From: an uncultured Prevotellaceae bacterium
Lineage (GTDB): Bacteria; Bacteroidota; Bacteroidia; Bacteroidales; Bacteroidaceae
Assembly (NCBI GenBank): GCA_937898415.1
Contig: CALDLA010000172.1
Span: 120,438 to 184,437, forward strand
Direction: 5' to 3'
Length of the DNA stretch: 64,000 nt
The notes beneath the pieces are model-generated. The model made no database searches and was not told the origin of the DNA. It was given only the letters and a program-made list of their open reading frames with translations. Positions 51,463-61,252 of the stretch are shown in pieces; position 1 is the first letter of the stretch, and each line of letters starts with the position of its first letter. Position numbers and translations under genes: made by a program.

Positions 51463-51573
51463 AGTGAAAAGTGAGAAGTGAAAAGTGAAAAGAATATGAG
51501 AAGAGTTTTGAGAGTACAGAGTTATCGGTGGATGATGGCAGTGATACTGTTCACTGTTCACTGTTCACTATTC
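51463..51573. repeat. Inverted pair of 7-bp-period arrays flanking the GHL10 start
   Basis: First arm: AGTGAAA, AGTGAGA, AGTGAAA, AGTGAAA at 51463-51490, between the HAD stop and the GHL10 ATG (51496). Second arm: TTCACTG, TTCACTG, TTCACTA and TTC at 51550-51573, inside the signal-peptide coding sequence. The arms are complementary in six of seven positions per unit and could pair in the mRNA around the start codon. Confidence 0.8.
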
Positions 51574-53016
51574 GTTAGCTCCGCAGGAGCGCAGAAGCGT
51601 GAGATGCGCGGTGCCTGGATTCAATGCGTGAACGGACAGTTTCAGGGGCTGGGGACGGCTCGGATGCAGCAGACACTTACCTACCAGCTTGACCAACTCT
51701 GGAGAGATGGCGTCAACACCATCATCTTCCAGGTACGACCTGAGTGTGATGCACTCTATGAGAGCCGACTGGAGCCTTGGAGCCGTTTCCTGACCGGACA
51801 GCAGGGACGGGCCCCGCAGCCCTATTGGGACCCGCTGCAATGGATGATTGAGCAATGCCACGCACGCGACATGGAATTGCACGCATGGATTAACCCCTAC
51901 CGCGCACGAACCAAGTCGACAAGAGCATTGGCAGCCAACCACATCATCAACCGCAAGCCCCAGAACTGCTTCGAGTATGACGGACAGACCATCCTGAACC
52001 CGGGTATCGCTGAGAACCGCGACTACATCTGCGAGGTGGCACGCGACATAGTGACCCGCTACGACGTGGACGGCATCCACATGGACGACTACTTCTACCC
52101 CTATCCCGTAGCCGGAGTCGGAATACCCGACAATGCTCAGTACTGGGCCTATAAAAGCGGTATCAAAGACCCCGGCGACTGGCGTCGCCACAATGTGAAC
52201 CTCTTCATTGAGCAGTTCTACAAGACAGTCCACAAGGCCAAGCCCTGGGTCAAGGTCGGCATCTCGCCTTTCGGTATCTACCGCAACAGCCGTTCCAGTC
52301 GCTATGGCAGCAACACCAACGGCCTGCAGAACTACGACGACCTCTACGCCGACGTGCTGCTGTGGGTGAACAAGGGCTGGCTCGACTACTGCGTGCCCCA
52401 GATTTACTGGGAAATAGGCAACAAGGCCGCCGACTACGCCACGCTCATCCGCTGGTGGGACCAGTACGCCGGCAAGCGTCCGCTCATCATCGGCGAGGAC
52501 GTGGAGCGCACGGTGAAGGCCGCCGACTTGAGAAACCCTTCCCAGCACCAGCAGTACGCCAAGCACCTGCTGCACCAGCAGCTGCCGAACGTGAAGGGCA
52601 CGGTGCTGTGGTATGCCAAGGCGGTCGTCGATAATGTGGGCAACTACGGCACCATGCTGCGCGACTACTACTGGCGTACGCCGGCGCTTCAACCCGACAT
52701 GAGTTTTATCGACAAGAGATCGCCCGGCAAGGTGAAGAAGCTGAAGTCCATATTGACCAGCGATGGCTACGTACTCTTCTGGACGGCACCGAAGGGGAAT
52801 AACTGGCATAGTAAGGCTGTCAACTACGTCGTCTATCGCTTTGCCAAGGGTGAGCATATCAATATCGACGATGCCAGCAAGATTGTGGCCGTAACGAGAA
52901 ACACTTATTATAAGTTGCCTCGCAAGACCGGCAACCAGCAGTACGTCTATGTGGTGACGGCCCTGAACCGCTTGCATAACGAGTCAGGCATACGTAAACA
53001 AAAAGTAAAGCTTTAA
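51496..53016 (+). CDS. GHL10-type glycoside hydrolase, secreted
   Basis: 506 aa. After a signal peptide (MMAVILFTVHCSLFVSS, then GAQ) comes the GHL10 (family-10-like, formerly DUF187) barrel: REMRGAWIQCVNGQFQGLG, NTIIFQVRPECDALYES, ELHAWINPYRARTK and DGIHMDDYFYPYP are diagnostic. A fibronectin-III-like C-terminal region starts near residue 420. Characterised relatives act on peptidoglycan-like or acidic glycans, but the substrate here is open. ATG 51496 is used; a GTG at 51478 lies inside the upstream repeat. Part of the signal peptide is encoded by a 7-bp repeat, so slippage there would shift the frame. Confidence 0.88.
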   Translation: MRRVLRVQSYRWMMAVILFTVHCSLFVSSAGAQKREMRGAWIQCVNGQFQGLGTARMQQTLTYQLDQLWRDGVNTIIFQVRPECDALYESRLEPWSRFLTGQQGRAPQPYWDPLQWMIEQCHARDMELHAWINPYRARTKSTRALAANHIINRKPQNCFEYDGQTILNPGIAENRDYICEVARDIVTRYDVDGIHMDDYFYPYPVAGVGIPDNAQYWAYKSGIKDPGDWRRHNVNLFIEQFYKTVHKAKPWVKVGISPFGIYRNSRSSRYGSNTNGLQNYDDLYADVLLWVNKGWLDYCVPQIYWEIGNKAADYATLIRWWDQYAGKRPLIIGEDVERTVKAADLRNPSQHQQYAKHLLHQQLPNVKGTVLWYAKAVVDNVGNYGTMLRDYYWRTPALQPDMSFIDKRSPGKVKKLKSILTSDGYVLFWTAPKGNNWHSKAVNYVVYRFAKGEHINIDDASKIVAVTRNTYYKLPRKTGNQQYVYVVTALNRLHNESGIRKQKVKL

Positions 53017-53034
53017 CGTGAAAAGACGTTGGAA

Positions 53035-54372
53035 ATGAGACTGGTAAGACTCGCGATTGTCCTTTTGTTCGTGGCGGCTACGGCCTTGATGGCCTGCTCT
53101 GACAACGACTCGTTCTCCACGAGTCCGTCCTGCCTGCTGACGTTCTCCGTCGATACGTTGAAGATGGACACCGTGTTCTCAAACGTCGGCTCCAGTACCT
53201 ATACCTTCTGGTGCTACAACCGCTCGGGCGACGGCATCCGGCTGAGGACCGTCAAGCTGCGCAATGGCAATCAGACGGGCTTCCGCGTCAATGTCGATGG
53301 CTCCTATTTGGATAACACGATGGGGTCTGTTGCCAATGATCTGGAGGTGCGCGACGGCGACAGTATCCGCATATTCGTGGAACTGACCGCTCCTGAGAAC
53401 CGACAGACTGACCCTGTTGGCGTGGAAGACCAGTTGGTGTTCATTCTGGAGAGTGGGGTAGAACAGCGCGTCACACTGAAATCCTATTCATGGGATGCCG
53501 TCAAACTGACTGACCTGACAGTGAGTCGTGACACGCTGATCGCGTCGGAGAAACCGCTTGTCATCTATGGCGAAGGCATCAAGGTGGACAGCGGTGCCGT
53601 GCTGACCTTGCGCAACACCACCCTCTATTTCCACGACAAGGCCGGAATAACCGTCAACGGAACGTTGAAAACAGAGAACGTGGTGATGAGAGGCGACCGT
53701 CTGGACCACATGTTCGACTACCTTCCCTATGACCGGATTAGCGGACTCTGGCGTGGCGTCAGCTTTGGCCGTTCGTCAACGGGTAATGAGATGACTGCCA
53801 CAGAAATCCGTAATGCGATGACTGCTGTGCTGATAGACTCGGCTGCCATTGATACGACCGTGCAACGGCTGACCATGGAGCATTGTGTCGTCCACAATGC
53901 CAAAGGCGACGGTGTCTGCGCCTATCACAGTAACATCACGCTGTCCTATTGTCAGTTGACCAATACGCTGGGCGACTGTCTGCGGCTCTGTGGTGGTAGG
54001 ACCGTCGTGGACCATTGTACGCTGGCGCAGTTCTATCCCTTTGACGCCCAAAGGGGGGCGGCGCTGCGTTTTGTCGGTCAGGGGGATATGATGCTGACCT
54101 GTACGAACAGTCTTGTGACGGGATATGAAGCGGATGTCGTCATGGGCGAACGGCCTGACACGACGACGGTCTTCGTCTATAACTTCTCCGACTGTCTGCT
54201 GCGTACGCCGATGGTCGAGGATGATACGCTCAGTTTCAAACGAATACAATGGGAAACACCCAAGGACTCGATTCAGGGCAAGCAGCACTTTGTCAAGATA
54301 GACGAAGTAAATCTTGACTATGACTTCCACCTTGACTCCTTGTCGACAGCTCAGGGAAAAGGGTGTTATTAG
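53035..54372 (+). CDS. Putative right-handed beta-helix surface lipoprotein
   Basis: 445 aa. Lipobox in ATALMACSDN (Cys near residue 21), an N-terminal beta-sandwich-like domain (about 35-155), then alternating short strands with repeated turns such as GAVLTLRNTTLYF, GITVNGTLKTENVVM and MEHCVVHNAKGDGV, consistent with a parallel beta-helix. No catalytic motif could be identified. It may bind or cut a glycan on the surface. ATG 53035 preferred over TTG 53029. The stop codon overlaps that of the cytidine deaminase on the opposite strand by 3 bases. It follows the GHL10 gene by 18 bases and is probably co-expressed with it. Confidence 0.7.
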   Translation: MRLVRLAIVLLFVAATALMACSDNDSFSTSPSCLLTFSVDTLKMDTVFSNVGSSTYTFWCYNRSGDGIRLRTVKLRNGNQTGFRVNVDGSYLDNTMGSVANDLEVRDGDSIRIFVELTAPENRQTDPVGVEDQLVFILESGVEQRVTLKSYSWDAVKLTDLTVSRDTLIASEKPLVIYGEGIKVDSGAVLTLRNTTLYFHDKAGITVNGTLKTENVVMRGDRLDHMFDYLPYDRISGLWRGVSFGRSSTGNEMTATEIRNAMTAVLIDSAAIDTTVQRLTMEHCVVHNAKGDGVCAYHSNITLSYCQLTNTLGDCLRLCGGRTVVDHCTLAQFYPFDAQRGAALRFVGQGDMMLTCTNSLVTGYEADVVMGERPDTTTVFVYNFSDCLLRTPMVEDDTLSFKRIQWETPKDSIQGKQHFVKIDEVNLDYDFHLDSLSTAQGKGCY

Positions 54373-54842
54373 AACTCTGAGAACGACAGGGGCATCAGGT
54401 CCTTGATGCTGTCAATGATGTAAACCCTATTACGACCATAGAGCAGGATGCGTACTGGCTGACGGAAACGCTTCTCGGTCTCGATAATGACTTGGCGGCA
54501 GGTGCCGCAGGGGGAGACAGGCTCGTCCTGCAGTTCGCCGTCGGGCTTGCGGGCAGCAATGGCGAGTGACTTGACGGGAACGTCGGGATATTGTGCACCG
54601 GCAGAGAAGATGGCCGTGCGTTCAGCACACAGACAGGCTGGGAAGGCAGCATTCTCCTGATTGCATCCCGTGATTTCCACTCCGTTGTTAAGTAACAGGG
54701 CTGCCCCCACGCAGAAGTTGGAGTAGGGAGCATAAGAGTGGCTTGTAGCCTTGATGGCTTGCTCAATGAGATGCTGGTCTTCGGCATTGAGTTCCTCTAT
54801 CCGACATTCCGTGATAACACTTTTCAATTCCAGATTTCTCAT
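54369..54842 (-). CDS. cdd: Cytidine deaminase
   Basis: 157 aa. The zinc motif is split as CAERTAIFSAG (Cys and Glu) and PCGTCRQVI (two Cys), with APYSNFCVGAALL and GCNQENAAFPACL for substrate binding, all typical of homotetrameric bacterial cytidine deaminases. It converts cytidine and deoxycytidine to uridine forms in pyrimidine salvage. Start at 54842 (MRNLELKS) fits the promoter; a longer open frame would pass through the promoter. It is a single-gene unit convergent with the beta-helix lipoprotein gene. Confidence 0.95.
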   Translation of the reverse strand: MRNLELKSVITECRIEELNAEDQHLIEQAIKATSHSYAPYSNFCVGAALLLNNGVEITGCNQENAAFPACLCAERTAIFSAGAQYPDVPVKSLAIAARKPDGELQDEPVSPCGTCRQVIIETEKRFRQPVRILLYGRNRVYIIDSIKDLMPLSFSEF

Positions 54843-54862
54843 AATAGATTGTTTTAGTGGGG

Positions 54863-54894
54863 CAAAGATACAAAAGAAATCTGAAACAGACAAG
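54863..54894 (-). promoter_or_regulatory. Promoter for cdd
   Basis: Minus strand: CTTG (near-consensus -33) at 54894-54891, a 20-bp spacer and TATCTTTG at 54870-54863. The leader to the start codon at 54842 is about 15 nt. The plus-strand promoter for kdgK starts about 100 bp away; nothing recognisable lies in between. Confidence 0.65.
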
Positions 54895-54995
54895 AAAAAC
54901 CGTTTGGAATTATAAAAAATGTGACGATGCTTTGGATGGATGACTCCACCAATTTCTTTTTCGAAATCGGTTACGGAAGTTTTTCGGTGTTTTTA

Positions 54996-55027
54996 TTTGG
55001 TAGTTTCAAAAAAAGGCCGTATCTTTG
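54996..55027 (+). promoter_or_regulatory. Promoter for kdgK-kdgA operon
   Basis: TTTG at 54996-54999, a 20-bp spacer and TATCTTTG at 55020-55027, a full consensus match. The leader to ATG 55076 is about 42 nt and A-rich (AAATCTATAAAAC region), as is common for highly expressed Bacteroidetes genes. Confidence 0.75.
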
Positions 55028-55075
55028 TCGTCGCAATTAGAAAAAAGTAAATCTATAAAACAAAATCAAGACAAA

Positions 55076-56098
55076 ATGGCAAAAATCGTAACATTGGGCG
55101 AGATTATGCTCCGCCTGTCGCCGCAAGGCAACGACCGCTTCATCCAGAGTGAATCATTCCGCATCATCCCCGGTGGTGGCGAGGCTAATGTAGCTATCTC
55201 TGTGGCTAATTATGGCCATGAGGCTTACTTCGTGTCGAAGCTTCCTAAGCATGAGATTGGTCAGATAGCTGTCAATGCCCTGCGCCGCTATGGCGTGAAT
55301 ACTGAGTTTGTGGCCCGTGGTGGCGACCGTGTAGGTCTGTACTATGCCGAGACAGGTGCCTCGATGCGTCCCTCAAAGGTGATTTACGACCGTGCTCACT
55401 CTTCTATCGCCGAGGCCAGTCCTGCTGACTTTGACTTTGATAAGATTATGGAGGGTGCAGCCTGGTTCCACTGGAGCGGCATTACGCCTGCCATCTCTGA
55501 CAAGGCTGCCGAGTTGACCAAACTGGCTTGTGAGGCTGCCAAGCGTCATGGTGTGACAGTCTCTGTAGATCTGAATTTCCGCAAGAAGCTGTGGACATCG
55601 GAGAAGGCTATTAGTATTATGCGCCCGCTGATGAAGTACGTGGATGTGTGCATCGGCAATGAGGAGGACGCTGAACTGTGCCTCGGCTTCAAGCCCGATG
55701 CCGACGTGGAGGGTGGTCAGACTGACGCTAGCGGCTACGAGGGTATCTTCAAGCAGATGATGCAGGAGTTCGGCTTCAAGTACGTGGTCTCTACGCTCCG
55801 TGAGTCTTACAGCGCTACATTCAACGGATGGAAGGCCCTTATCTATGATGGTAAGGAGTTCTATCAGTCGAAGCGTTATGAGATTAACCCGATTATCGAC
55901 CGCGTAGGTGGTGGTGACTCGTTCTCAGGTGGTCTGATTCACGGTCTTCTGACGAAGGAGACGCAGGGCGAAGCTCTGGAGTTTGCCGTAGCAGCATCGG
56001 CTCTGAAGCACACCATCAACGGTGACTTCAATCTTGTGAGTGTTGACGAAGTGGAATCACTGGCTGGTGGCAACGCTAACGGCCGCGTACAGCGTTAA
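55076..56098 (+). CDS. kdgK: 2-dehydro-3-deoxygluconokinase (KDG kinase)
   Basis: 340 aa PfkB-family kinase. N-terminal [13 protein letters not shown] and the substrate motif [17 protein letters not shown] are typical for KDG kinases; the ATP/anion-hole motif [17 protein letters not shown] contains the catalytic Asp. It phosphorylates 2-keto-3-deoxygluconate, the product of hexuronate (pectin or alginate) breakdown. Followed after 5 bases by the matching aldolase. Start ATG 55076 was chosen since the upstream frame runs through the promoter. A fructokinase role is less likely because of the paired aldolase gene. Confidence 0.92.
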   Translation: MAKIVTLGEIMLRLSPQGNDRFIQSESFRIIPGGGEANVAISVANYGHEAYFVSKLPKHEIGQIAVNALRRYGVNTEFVARGGDRVGLYYAETGASMRPSKVIYDRAHSSIAEASPADFDFDKIMEGAAWFHWSGITPAISDKAAELTKLACEAAKRHGVTVSVDLNFRKKLWTSEKAISIMRPLMKYVDVCIGNEEDAELCLGFKPDADVEGGQTDASGYEGIFKQMMQEFGFKYVVSTLRESYSATFNGWKALIYDGKEFYQSKRYEINPIIDRVGGGDSFSGGLIHGLLTKETQGEALEFAVAASALKHTINGDFNLVSVDEVESLAGGNANGRVQR

Positions 56099-56103
56099 GG
56101 ATT

Positions 56104-56772
56104 ATGGCAAAGTTTGATAAGATAGCCGTTCTTAAGAAGATTGGCGATACGGGTATGGTTCCCGTTTTCTATCACAAGGATTTGGAAGTGTGCAAGAACG
56201 TAGTAAAAGCCTGCTATGAGGGTGGCGTTCGCGCTTTCGAGTTTACCAACCGTGGCGACTTCGCACACGAGATTTTCGGTGAGTTGGTGAAGTGGGCCGA
56301 TAAGGAGTGCCCCGAGCTGGCGTTGGGTATTGGCAGCGTCGTTGATGCTCCTACAGCAGCACTTTACCTGCAGTTGGGTGCTAATTTCGTTGTGGGTCCA
56401 CTGTTTAACCCTGAGATTGCACCAGTCTGCAACCGTCGTCTGGTGCCCTATTGCCCGGGCTGCATGACCGTCTCAGAGATTGGCAAGGCCCAGGAGCTGG
56501 GCTGCGACCTGACGAAGGTGTTCCCCGGCGACGTCGTTGGTCCTAACATGGTGAAAGGCCTGAAGGCTCCGATGCCCTGGTCGAAGATCATGGTGACTGG
56601 CGGTGTGGCTCCTGAGGAGGAGAACCTGCAGAAGTGGTTTAAGGCCGGCGTCTTCTGCGTGGGCATGGGCTCTAAGCTCTTCCCCGGCGACAAGGTGAAG
56701 GCCGGCGACTGGCAGTATGTAACCGACAAGTGCAAGGAGGCACTCGGTTATGTGGCTAAAGCGCGCGCTTAA
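56104..56772 (+). CDS. kdgA: KDPG/KHG aldolase
   Basis: 222 aa class I aldolase, splitting 2-keto-3-deoxy-6-phosphogluconate to pyruvate and glyceraldehyde 3-phosphate. The Schiff-base lysine is Lys138 in DLTKVFPGD and the general base Glu46 in [27 protein letters not shown] and VVGPLFNPE are conserved. It completes the uronate pathway with KdgK. The histidine kinase gene begins within its last codons (23-base overlap), which suggests that pathway and sensor are expressed together. Confidence 0.92.
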   Translation: MAKFDKIAVLKKIGDTGMVPVFYHKDLEVCKNVVKACYEGGVRAFEFTNRGDFAHEIFGELVKWADKECPELALGIGSVVDAPTAALYLQLGANFVVGPLFNPEIAPVCNRRLVPYCPGCMTVSEIGKAQELGCDLTKVFPGDVVGPNMVKGLKAPMPWSKIMVTGGVAPEEENLQKWFKAGVFCVGMGSKLFPGDKVKAGDWQYVTDKCKEALGYVAKARA

Positions 56773-59700
56773 ACTACTACTCATCATACTGACTGTATCA
56801 GCTTGTTCACCTGTTGACAGACAACGGGTGGACAAGCTGAATTCACTTTCATACGCCTGTCATTATCGTTCGCTTGACTCTACCGAGTACTATGCGCGGC
56901 AGGCATTGCTTAATGCCGTTCACTATGAGGACGGACAGGCTGAAGCTTACAACAACCTGGCTTTTGCCAGCATTATCCGCATGCAGTACGATCTGGCTCA
57001 GCGCCAGCTCGACTCCATTCTCGCCATTACCGACAACCAACTGGAACTACTCGTCAGCTATATTCAGCAGATGCGCCTCTGTCAGCGCCGTTCGCTTAAT
57101 CGAGAGTTTTATGACTACCGCGAGCGGGCCATGGAGTCATTGAAGCGTCTTAACGAAGAACGGACCATGCTTAACGTGCGTCAGCAACGGCGCCTGCTCT
57201 ATGCTGAAAGCGAACTGGCCATTGTCAGCTCCACCTATTATTATTATATAGGACTTGAGCAACAGAGTGTGGAAGCGTTGTCGCAAATGCCTGAAGAGGT
57301 GATGCAGGACACGGCTCAGTTCCTTAACTATCTTTATAATATTGGTGCCGGTGGTGTCATTACGGAGGGAACTCAACAGGACATCAACCAGCAGGAGTTC
57401 GACCACTTGTTGCGCTGTCTGCAGATAGCTCATCGCGACTTTTATCCTTATTTTACGGCTAACGCCCTTGAGGGGCTGGCTGAGCATTTAACGGATGCGG
57501 ATAGTCGTAAGCAGTTGGTGGCGGATAATAAGCCGGGGATGAGACTTATTAATCCTGAGGGCGTTGACGATGAATTGTTGCCTGTCTGGTTAGCAGAAGA
57601 GGCCTTGTCGCTCTTCCTGAATTACGGCGATGTCTATCAGATAGCCGGTGCCTACCGTACACTGGCCTCCTGCTATCGTGCACAGGGCAATAATCCGGCT
57701 GCTCTTGAGAACTTACACCTGGCGCTAGCCGACTCTTCCATTTATCAGGCTCCTGATCTGGTTGCCAGTATCCGCGAACAGCTTAGCGTGGTCTATGCTG
57801 CCATTGACGACAAGGCGGCCAGTGACTATAACCGCAACCTATATCTTGACCTGCAGGAACAGACAAGACAGGACCGGCAGCTCGAAGCCCGAGCCGACCA
57901 ACTGGCTCAGGTCGTCAACCAACTCAACTGGACATTGATGGCCGTGGTGGCCGCCATCATTCTACTTATTTTCCTATTGTGGCTTTTCCGCTACATGAAC
58001 CGTCACCAGAAGTATGAAAGTCCGCTGGATGAACAGATTGAGGAACGCCGAGAACAATTGGCTATCAGTCGATTGCATGTGGAAGAGGGCGAACGGCGTC
58101 ATCTCGAACAACGTGCCAGGATATCGCTTGTCAATAGTCTGTTGCCGCTCATCGACCGCATGGTGCATGAGGTGAAGCATCATGGCGACTATGAATACAT
58201 CCGTGAACTCACCGAGAAAATAGAGTCTGACAATGATTTGCTTACTCAGTGGATCCAGCTTCGGCAAGGTCAACTGAGCCTGCGCATCGAGAGTTTCCCC
58301 TTGCAGTCGTTGTTCGACATTGTAGCCCGTAGTCGTAAGAGTTTCCAGATGAAGGGACTTGCGCTTAACGTGGAGGCTACCGATGCCGTTGTCAAGGCTG
58401 ACAGGATACTGACTCTGTTTATGCTGAACACCCTGGCCGATAATGCCAGAAAGTTCACGACGCAGGGCAGCGTCGATATATCAGCTTCAGAATCAGAAGA
58501 ATACGTAGAGGTGTCAGTAAAGGATAGCGGCATGGGTATGGATAGTGAACAGCTGGCTCATGTCTTTGACCATCAGTTGACAAACCATGGTTTTGGCCTG
58601 CTCAATTGTAAAGGCATTATTGAGAAATACCGTAAGACAAGTCAGATATTCAATGTCTGTACCATACAGGCAGAGAGTGAGAAAGGGAAGGGGAGCCGTT
58701 TCTTTTTCCGTCTGCCGAAAGGTGTCGTCAGGATGCTAGTGATAGGTATCGGCTGTTGGGCGCTTGGTCATACGGCGGCGTCGGCCAATAACTACCTCAC
58801 TCGTGCTGCCATGTATGCTGACTCAGCCTATTTCTCAAATATCAATGGTACTTATGAGCGTACGCTCCTTTTTGCCGACTCCTGTCGTATGTGCCTGAAC
58901 CAGCATTATCTCAGTCTGCATCCTCAGGGAGTTACGACGATGTTGCGTGAAGGTGACACGTCGGTTACCCCCCCCGAAATCCTATGGTTACATGACTCGT
59001 TGCAAACTAACTATAACGTGATTCTCGACATCCGCAATGAGAGTGCGGTGGCTGCGCTAGCCCTTCACCAGTGGCAGCTTTACAGCTACAATAACCGTAT
59101 ATACACATCGCTGTTCAAGGAGTTGTCTGCCGATGCAACACTGGCCGACTACTGTCGTGCCATGCAGCAGACCAGGACCAATCGCATGATAGCGGTGGCA
59201 TTGCTGCTGATTGTGTTGATGGCCATATTCCCCTCTTACTATTTCTACTATCTCCGTCCGCGAATCAATGCTAGTTTGAAGGCTGATAGCAGGCGCCGCG
59301 AAGATTTGGAACTGCTTGCCGACGAGTTGAGAATGGCAGAAATGGAGCTTGCAGGCCTGCACGTATCTAATTCTGTGCTTGACAATTGTCTGTCAACGTT
59401 GAAACATGAGACCATGTATTACCCGTCGCGCATCAGGCAGCTCATCGATCAGGACGATATGGAGTCGGTGGACGAGGTCGTTGGCTATTATCGTGAGCTT
59501 TATAATATGCTTAGTCAGCAGGCCATGTCGCAGGTAGAACGTGTGAAATTACACCTGCGACCACTGGAGCATGGCATTCTTGGTGACGAGACGTTGATAC
59601 GTTATCTGTTTGATATTCTAAAAAAACAGTTCGGACAGAAAACGCTGGATATTACCTATACCCCTCAGGGTGACAAGTATATTGAGGTGAAATGTCAGCT

Positions 59701-59884
59701 ACCCAGTCTGGATAGTCATCTGTCGGCCATTGACAATCTGCTTTGTCGCCAGATTGTACGCGACCACGGTGAGGCCACCAACCGGCGCGGCTGCAGTTTC
59801 AGGACTGAGGAACAGAACGGAGAGAACAAAACAATCATTATAATACTACCTGCATATGGAAAAGTTCAAAGTAGTTGTCGTTGA
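56750..59884 (+). CDS. Very large sensor protein with two kinase-like modules
   Basis: 1044 aa. A signal or lipobox (LTVSACSP, Cys19) leads into a TPR-rich ectodomain (about 25-375), a helix at about 392-414, and a histidine kinase with candidate phospho-acceptor His473 (MVHEVKHHG), N-box (Asn565 in LADNARKFT), DSGMGM and [11 protein letters not shown] second membrane segment (about 660-680), a short ectodomain, a helix at about 813-836 and a second DHp-like region with His886 ([12 protein letters not shown]) follow, but no intact N/G boxes are seen in it. It resembles Bacteroidetes proteins annotated DUF5112/DUF5113 (from memory). The start overlaps kdgA and the end overlaps its response regulator by 29 bases. 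Confidence 0.82.
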   Translation: MWLKRALKLLLIILTVSACSPVDRQRVDKLNSLSYACHYRSLDSTEYYARQALLNAVHYEDGQAEAYNNLAFASIIRMQYDLAQRQLDSILAITDNQLELLVSYIQQMRLCQRRSLNREFYDYRERAMESLKRLNEERTMLNVRQQRRLLYAESELAIVSSTYYYYIGLEQQSVEALSQMPEEVMQDTAQFLNYLYNIGAGGVITEGTQQDINQQEFDHLLRCLQIAHRDFYPYFTANALEGLAEHLTDADSRKQLVADNKPGMRLINPEGVDDELLPVWLAEEALSLFLNYGDVYQIAGAYRTLASCYRAQGNNPAALENLHLALADSSIYQAPDLVASIREQLSVVYAAIDDKAASDYNRNLYLDLQEQTRQDRQLEARADQLAQVVNQLNWTLMAVVAAIILLIFLLWLFRYMNRHQKYESPLDEQIEERREQLAISRLHVEEGERRHLEQRARISLVNSLLPLIDRMVHEVKHHGDYEYIRELTEKIESDNDLLTQWIQLRQGQLSLRIESFPLQSLFDIVARSRKSFQMKGLALNVEATDAVVKADRILTLFMLNTLADNARKFTTQGSVDISASESEEYVEVSVKDSGMGMDSEQLAHVFDHQLTNHGFGLLNCKGIIEKYRKTSQIFNVCTIQAESEKGKGSRFFFRLPKGVVRMLVIGIGCWALGHTAASANNYLTRAAMYADSAYFSNINGTYERTLLFADSCRMCLNQHYLSLHPQGVTTMLREGDTSVTPPEILWLHDSLQTNYNVILDIRNESAVAALALHQWQLYSYNNRIYTSLFKELSADATLADYCRAMQQTRTNRMIAVALLLIVLMAIFPSYYFYYLRPRINASLKADSRRREDLELLADELRMAEMELAGLHVSNSVLDNCLSTLKHETMYYPSRIRQLIDQDDMESVDEVVGYYRELYNMLSQQAMSQVERVKLHLRPLEHGILGDETLIRYLFDILKKQFGQKTLDITYTPQGDKYIEVKCQLPSLDSHLSAIDNLLCRQIVRDHGEATNRRGCSFRTEEQNGENKTIIIILPAYGKVQSSCR

Positions 59885-60575
59885 AGACGTACCCCTTGAA
59901 TTGAAGGGGACACTGGGTATCATACGTAATGATATTCCCGAAGCGGAAGTAATCGGAACGGCCACCAACGAGGCCGAATATTGGAAGGTATTGAAGCAGG
60001 GACTGCCTGACCTTTTGCTGCTCGACCTTGGTCTTGGTGGCTCTACCACCATTGGCGTGGAAATCTGCCGTTCTACCAAGGATATGCATCCGGGGGTGAA
60101 GGTGCTCATTTTCACAGGCGAAATCTTGAATGAGAAACTTTGGGTTGACGTCCTTGATGCTGGGGCCGACGGCATCATCCTGAAAACGGGCGAATTGTTG
60201 ACCCGTCACGACGTTCAGAGTGTCATGGACGGTAAGCAGTTGGTCTTCAATGAACCCATCCTGAAGAAAATCGTCGAGCGTTTCAAACGTGCCGTAGGTT
60301 CACAGTTAGCCAAACAGGATGCGCTTATCAACTATGAAGTCGATGAGTACGATGAGCGCTTCCTGCGTCATCTTGCTCTTGGCTATACCAAAGAACAGAT
60401 TACCGGTCTTCGGGGAATGCCTTTTGGCGTGAAGAGTCTGGAGAAACGTCAGGCCGAGCTGATGAAGAAACTCTTCCCTGAAGGTACTACAGGTGTTAAT
60501 GCCACCAGGCTGGTAGTCCGTGCCATCGAACTGCAAATCCTTGATATAGACAATCTGGAGGCTGATGAAGATTAA
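59856..60575 (+). CDS. Response regulator with a C-terminal helical output domain
   Basis: 239 aa. The receiver domain (1-125) has acidic residues Glu10/Asp11, phosphorylatable Asp57 (LLLLDLGLGG), Thr in IFTGE and Lys110 in GIILKTGE. The C-terminal half (about 160-235) contains FLRHLALGYTKEQITGLRGM, like the LuxR-type HTH start (helix that 'counts' repeats), followed by a basic KSLEKRQAELMKKLF segment. DNA binding is likely but the HTH is atypical. It overlaps both neighbours (29 bases with the sensor, 11 with the membrane protein), so the three are one unit. Probable target: the kdgK operon or uronate-use genes; not shown. Confidence 0.85.
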   Translation: MEKFKVVVVEDVPLELKGTLGIIRNDIPEAEVIGTATNEAEYWKVLKQGLPDLLLLDLGLGGSTTIGVEICRSTKDMHPGVKVLIFTGEILNEKLWVDVLDAGADGIILKTGELLTRHDVQSVMDGKQLVFNEPILKKIVERFKRAVGSQLAKQDALINYEVDEYDERFLRHLALGYTKEQITGLRGMPFGVKSLEKRQAELMKKLFPEGTTGVNATRLVVRAIELQILDIDNLEADED

Positions 60576-61152
60576 ACGGATAGCTACCCTGGCAGTACTC
60601 TTGCTCGTCGTGGCGGAACTGATACTGGTCCTCACATCGTGGCTGTTGTCAGCCACGATGACTGAGGGCGTCCGTTCGCTACTCTCCGACGTGGGTATTC
60701 GTTGGTTCTTAGGGTCGTTTACTACGTTTATCGCTACTCCTTGGCTCGTCAGGTTACTGTTGCTAGCTATGGCCGGTGGCTGTTTCTGGCAGAGCGGTAT
60801 TTTTCGTCATTCTCAGATAGGTTATCGCGAACGGATGGGCTACCGTCTGGCTTTCATCATCCTTGTATTCTATATGGCTGTTGTCCTGTCACTGGCTGCC
60901 GCCCCTCATGCTGTGCTCCTTTCCGCCACGGGGCAGTTGTTCCCGTCTCCCTTCAGCCGGGCTTTGTTTCCCATCGCATCTTTTGGTGTCATCATGACGT
61001 CGGCTGTGTACGGTTGGGCCTCAGGTCGTTTTTCGTCTTTTTCTGAGATTGTCGACTCTCTGTCATTTGGCATTGGCAAAGTTGCTATGCTCATCGTCCT
61101 TTATATGGTGACCATTCTTTTTTATGAGTCACTAAGGTTTGTTTTTCTTTAA
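60565..61152 (+). CDS. Multi-span membrane protein, weakly AbgT-like
   Basis: 195 aa with five or so transmembrane helices (first at residues 6-30; others near 60-78, 90-112, 125-160 and 165-190). The stretch SLLSDVGIRWFLGSFTTF, followed by a helix with GCFWQSG, recalls the N-terminal part of AbgT-type transporters, but the protein is less than half their length. It may be a domain-sized relative or an unrelated small membrane protein. It overlaps the response regulator stop by 11 bases, suggesting a shared transcript with the two-component system. Function unknown. Confidence 0.6.
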   Translation: MKIKRIATLAVLLLVVAELILVLTSWLLSATMTEGVRSLLSDVGIRWFLGSFTTFIATPWLVRLLLLAMAGGCFWQSGIFRHSQIGYRERMGYRLAFIILVFYMAVVLSLAAAPHAVLLSATGQLFPSPFSRALFPIASFGVIMTSAVYGWASGRFSSFSEIVDSLSFGIGKVAMLIVLYMVTILFYESLRFVFL

Positions 61153-61175
61153 ATCTGCATTTTTTTTGCATTTCA

Positions 61176-61207
61176 TCTGATTATTTGAGTTTTTTTTAGT
61201 ACCTTTG
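61176..61207 (+). promoter_or_regulatory. Promoter for the nuo operon
   Basis: TACCTTTG followed by CAC at 61200-61207, with a near-consensus TCTG at 61176-61179 and a 20-bp spacer. An A/T-rich leader of about 40 nt precedes the nuoA ATG at 61253. The region between the previous gene and this promoter is only T-rich sequence. Confidence 0.6.
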
Positions 61208-61252
61208 CACACGCTTAAAAGCATACAATTGTTATAACATTATAAAACTTTT

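Noticed and set aside
51568..52977. Long open frame (about 469 codons) on the minus strand opposite the GHL10 gene
   Set aside because: It is the complement of a gene with clear domains and a GC-rich third position; the predicted protein has no recognisable motif and no promoter.
54895..54995. Small RNA or tRNA in the gap between cdd and kdgK
   Set aside because: No cloverleaf, no terminator and no promoter other than those of the two genes could be seen.
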